Positions 63,882 through 64,000 of a stretch of DNA of 64,000 nucleotides are shown here, in pieces. This stretch comes from Flavobacterium sp. (GTDB lineage: Bacteria; Bacteroidota; Bacteroidia; Flavobacteriales; Flavobacteriaceae): NCBI GenBank assembly GCA_026390995.1, contig JAPLEX010000015.1, positions 33,197 through 97,196 on the forward strand, written 5' to 3'. The notes under the pieces were generated by a model, which was not told where the DNA came from, ran no database searches, and was given only the letters and a program-made list of their open reading frames with translations. Each line of letters begins with the position of its first letter. Position 1 is the first letter of the stretch. Made by a program: the position numbers and the translations under genes.

Positions 63882-64000
63882 CGCCAAAACCCAACTTTTC
63901 TCGCACTCGATTCAATACACCGTCGGCAATTTTCCCTGCTCTTGAAGCGCCTTGAAGTAAAGCCGCATCCAATTCGGGGAGGTTGTTCATGTAGTACTGG
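63874..64000 (-). CDS. trpS: tryptophanyl-tRNA synthetase, C-terminal end (cut by the window edge)
   Basis: Only the last 41 residues or so are in the window. On the minus strand they read YYMNNLPELDAALLQGASRA, then GKIADGVLNRVREKLGFGAK and a stop at 63874-63876. This is the usual C-terminal helix of TrpRS (LxxGAxxAxxIAxxVLxxVREKxG). The catalytic domain is beyond the window, so the call rests on this short end. It overlaps the convergent dprA stop by 8 bp. Confidence 0.65.
   Translation of the reverse strand, partial: QYYMNNLPELDAALLQGASRAGKIADGVLNRVREKLGFGAK

Noticed and set aside
1-64000. CRISPR arrays, insertion sequences, rRNA operons, prophage or known defence systems
   Set aside because: No regularly spaced repeats, transposase or integrase-like proteins, rRNA segments or phage structural genes were seen in any frame.

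Overview
The window looks like a chromosomal segment of a Flavobacterium-like member of the Flavobacteriaceae. The evidence is a split SprE-type gliding/type IX secretion lipoprotein, several flavobacterial families of unknown function (DUF4175, DUF4254, DUF4292, DUF6168, DUF6341, DUF6427, DUF6909 types, named from memory), an F-type ATP synthase operon without beta and epsilon genes, TAnnTTTG-type promoters, and AT-rich start regions with few Shine-Dalgarno sites. All assignments are by eye; no search was run.

Layout. 0.2-7.3 kb (minus): a probable operon DUF4175 - ybeY - mnmG - lipoprotein - methyltransferase, with two parS-like ParB sites at the gene borders around mnmG. 7.4-15.8 kb: gltX, a beta-barrel protein, glnS with a C-terminal extension, folB, tRNA-Cys, a LysE-type exporter, a DUF2807 protein and rnr. 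15.8-16.44 kb: a 640-bp AT-rich gap full of DnaA-box-like 9-mers, which I propose as the replication origin. Genes to its left are mostly on the minus strand and genes to its right mostly on the plus strand, and the parS sites lie 12-15 kb away. 16.4-21.9 kb: rpiB, a remnant of tex, tatA, a frameshifted M23-type gene, an SdpI-type protein, a GH3-like protein and a DUF6909-type protein.

21.9-39.4 kb is a surface polysaccharide locus: Wzz-like protein, rfbA/rfbC/rfbD (no rfbB), a flippase, three polytopic polymerase/ligase-type proteins, two glycosyltransferases, a methyltransferase, a glycosyltransferase remnant, UDP-xylose synthase, an initiating sugar-phosphate transferase, a broken wecB and a CapK-like protein. 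Two paralogous small lipoproteins sit on the opposite strand inside it. The middle is much more AT-rich than its borders, as expected for an exchangeable serotype cassette.

39.5-64 kb is housekeeping: purD, upp, DUF4254 with a GT9 protein, a ferredoxin reductase, split sprE, bactofilin, the ATP synthase operon (atpZ, DUF6168, atpBEFHAG) with two intra-operon hairpins, a second flippase-like protein, dut, a nucleotidyltransferase, a TPR protein, a DUF4292 lipoprotein, EnvC, a thioesterase, an HU/SPOR fusion, dprA and the end of trpS.

Main points: the oriC/parS architecture; three genes broken by small events (8-bp tandem duplication in the M23 gene, AT dinucleotide duplication in sprE, internal deletion in wecB); two gene remnants (tex, glycosyltransferase); a palindromic repeat inserted in frame in rfbD; and the hairpins inside the ATP synthase operon. 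I did not find a clearly new multi-gene defence or metabolic system.
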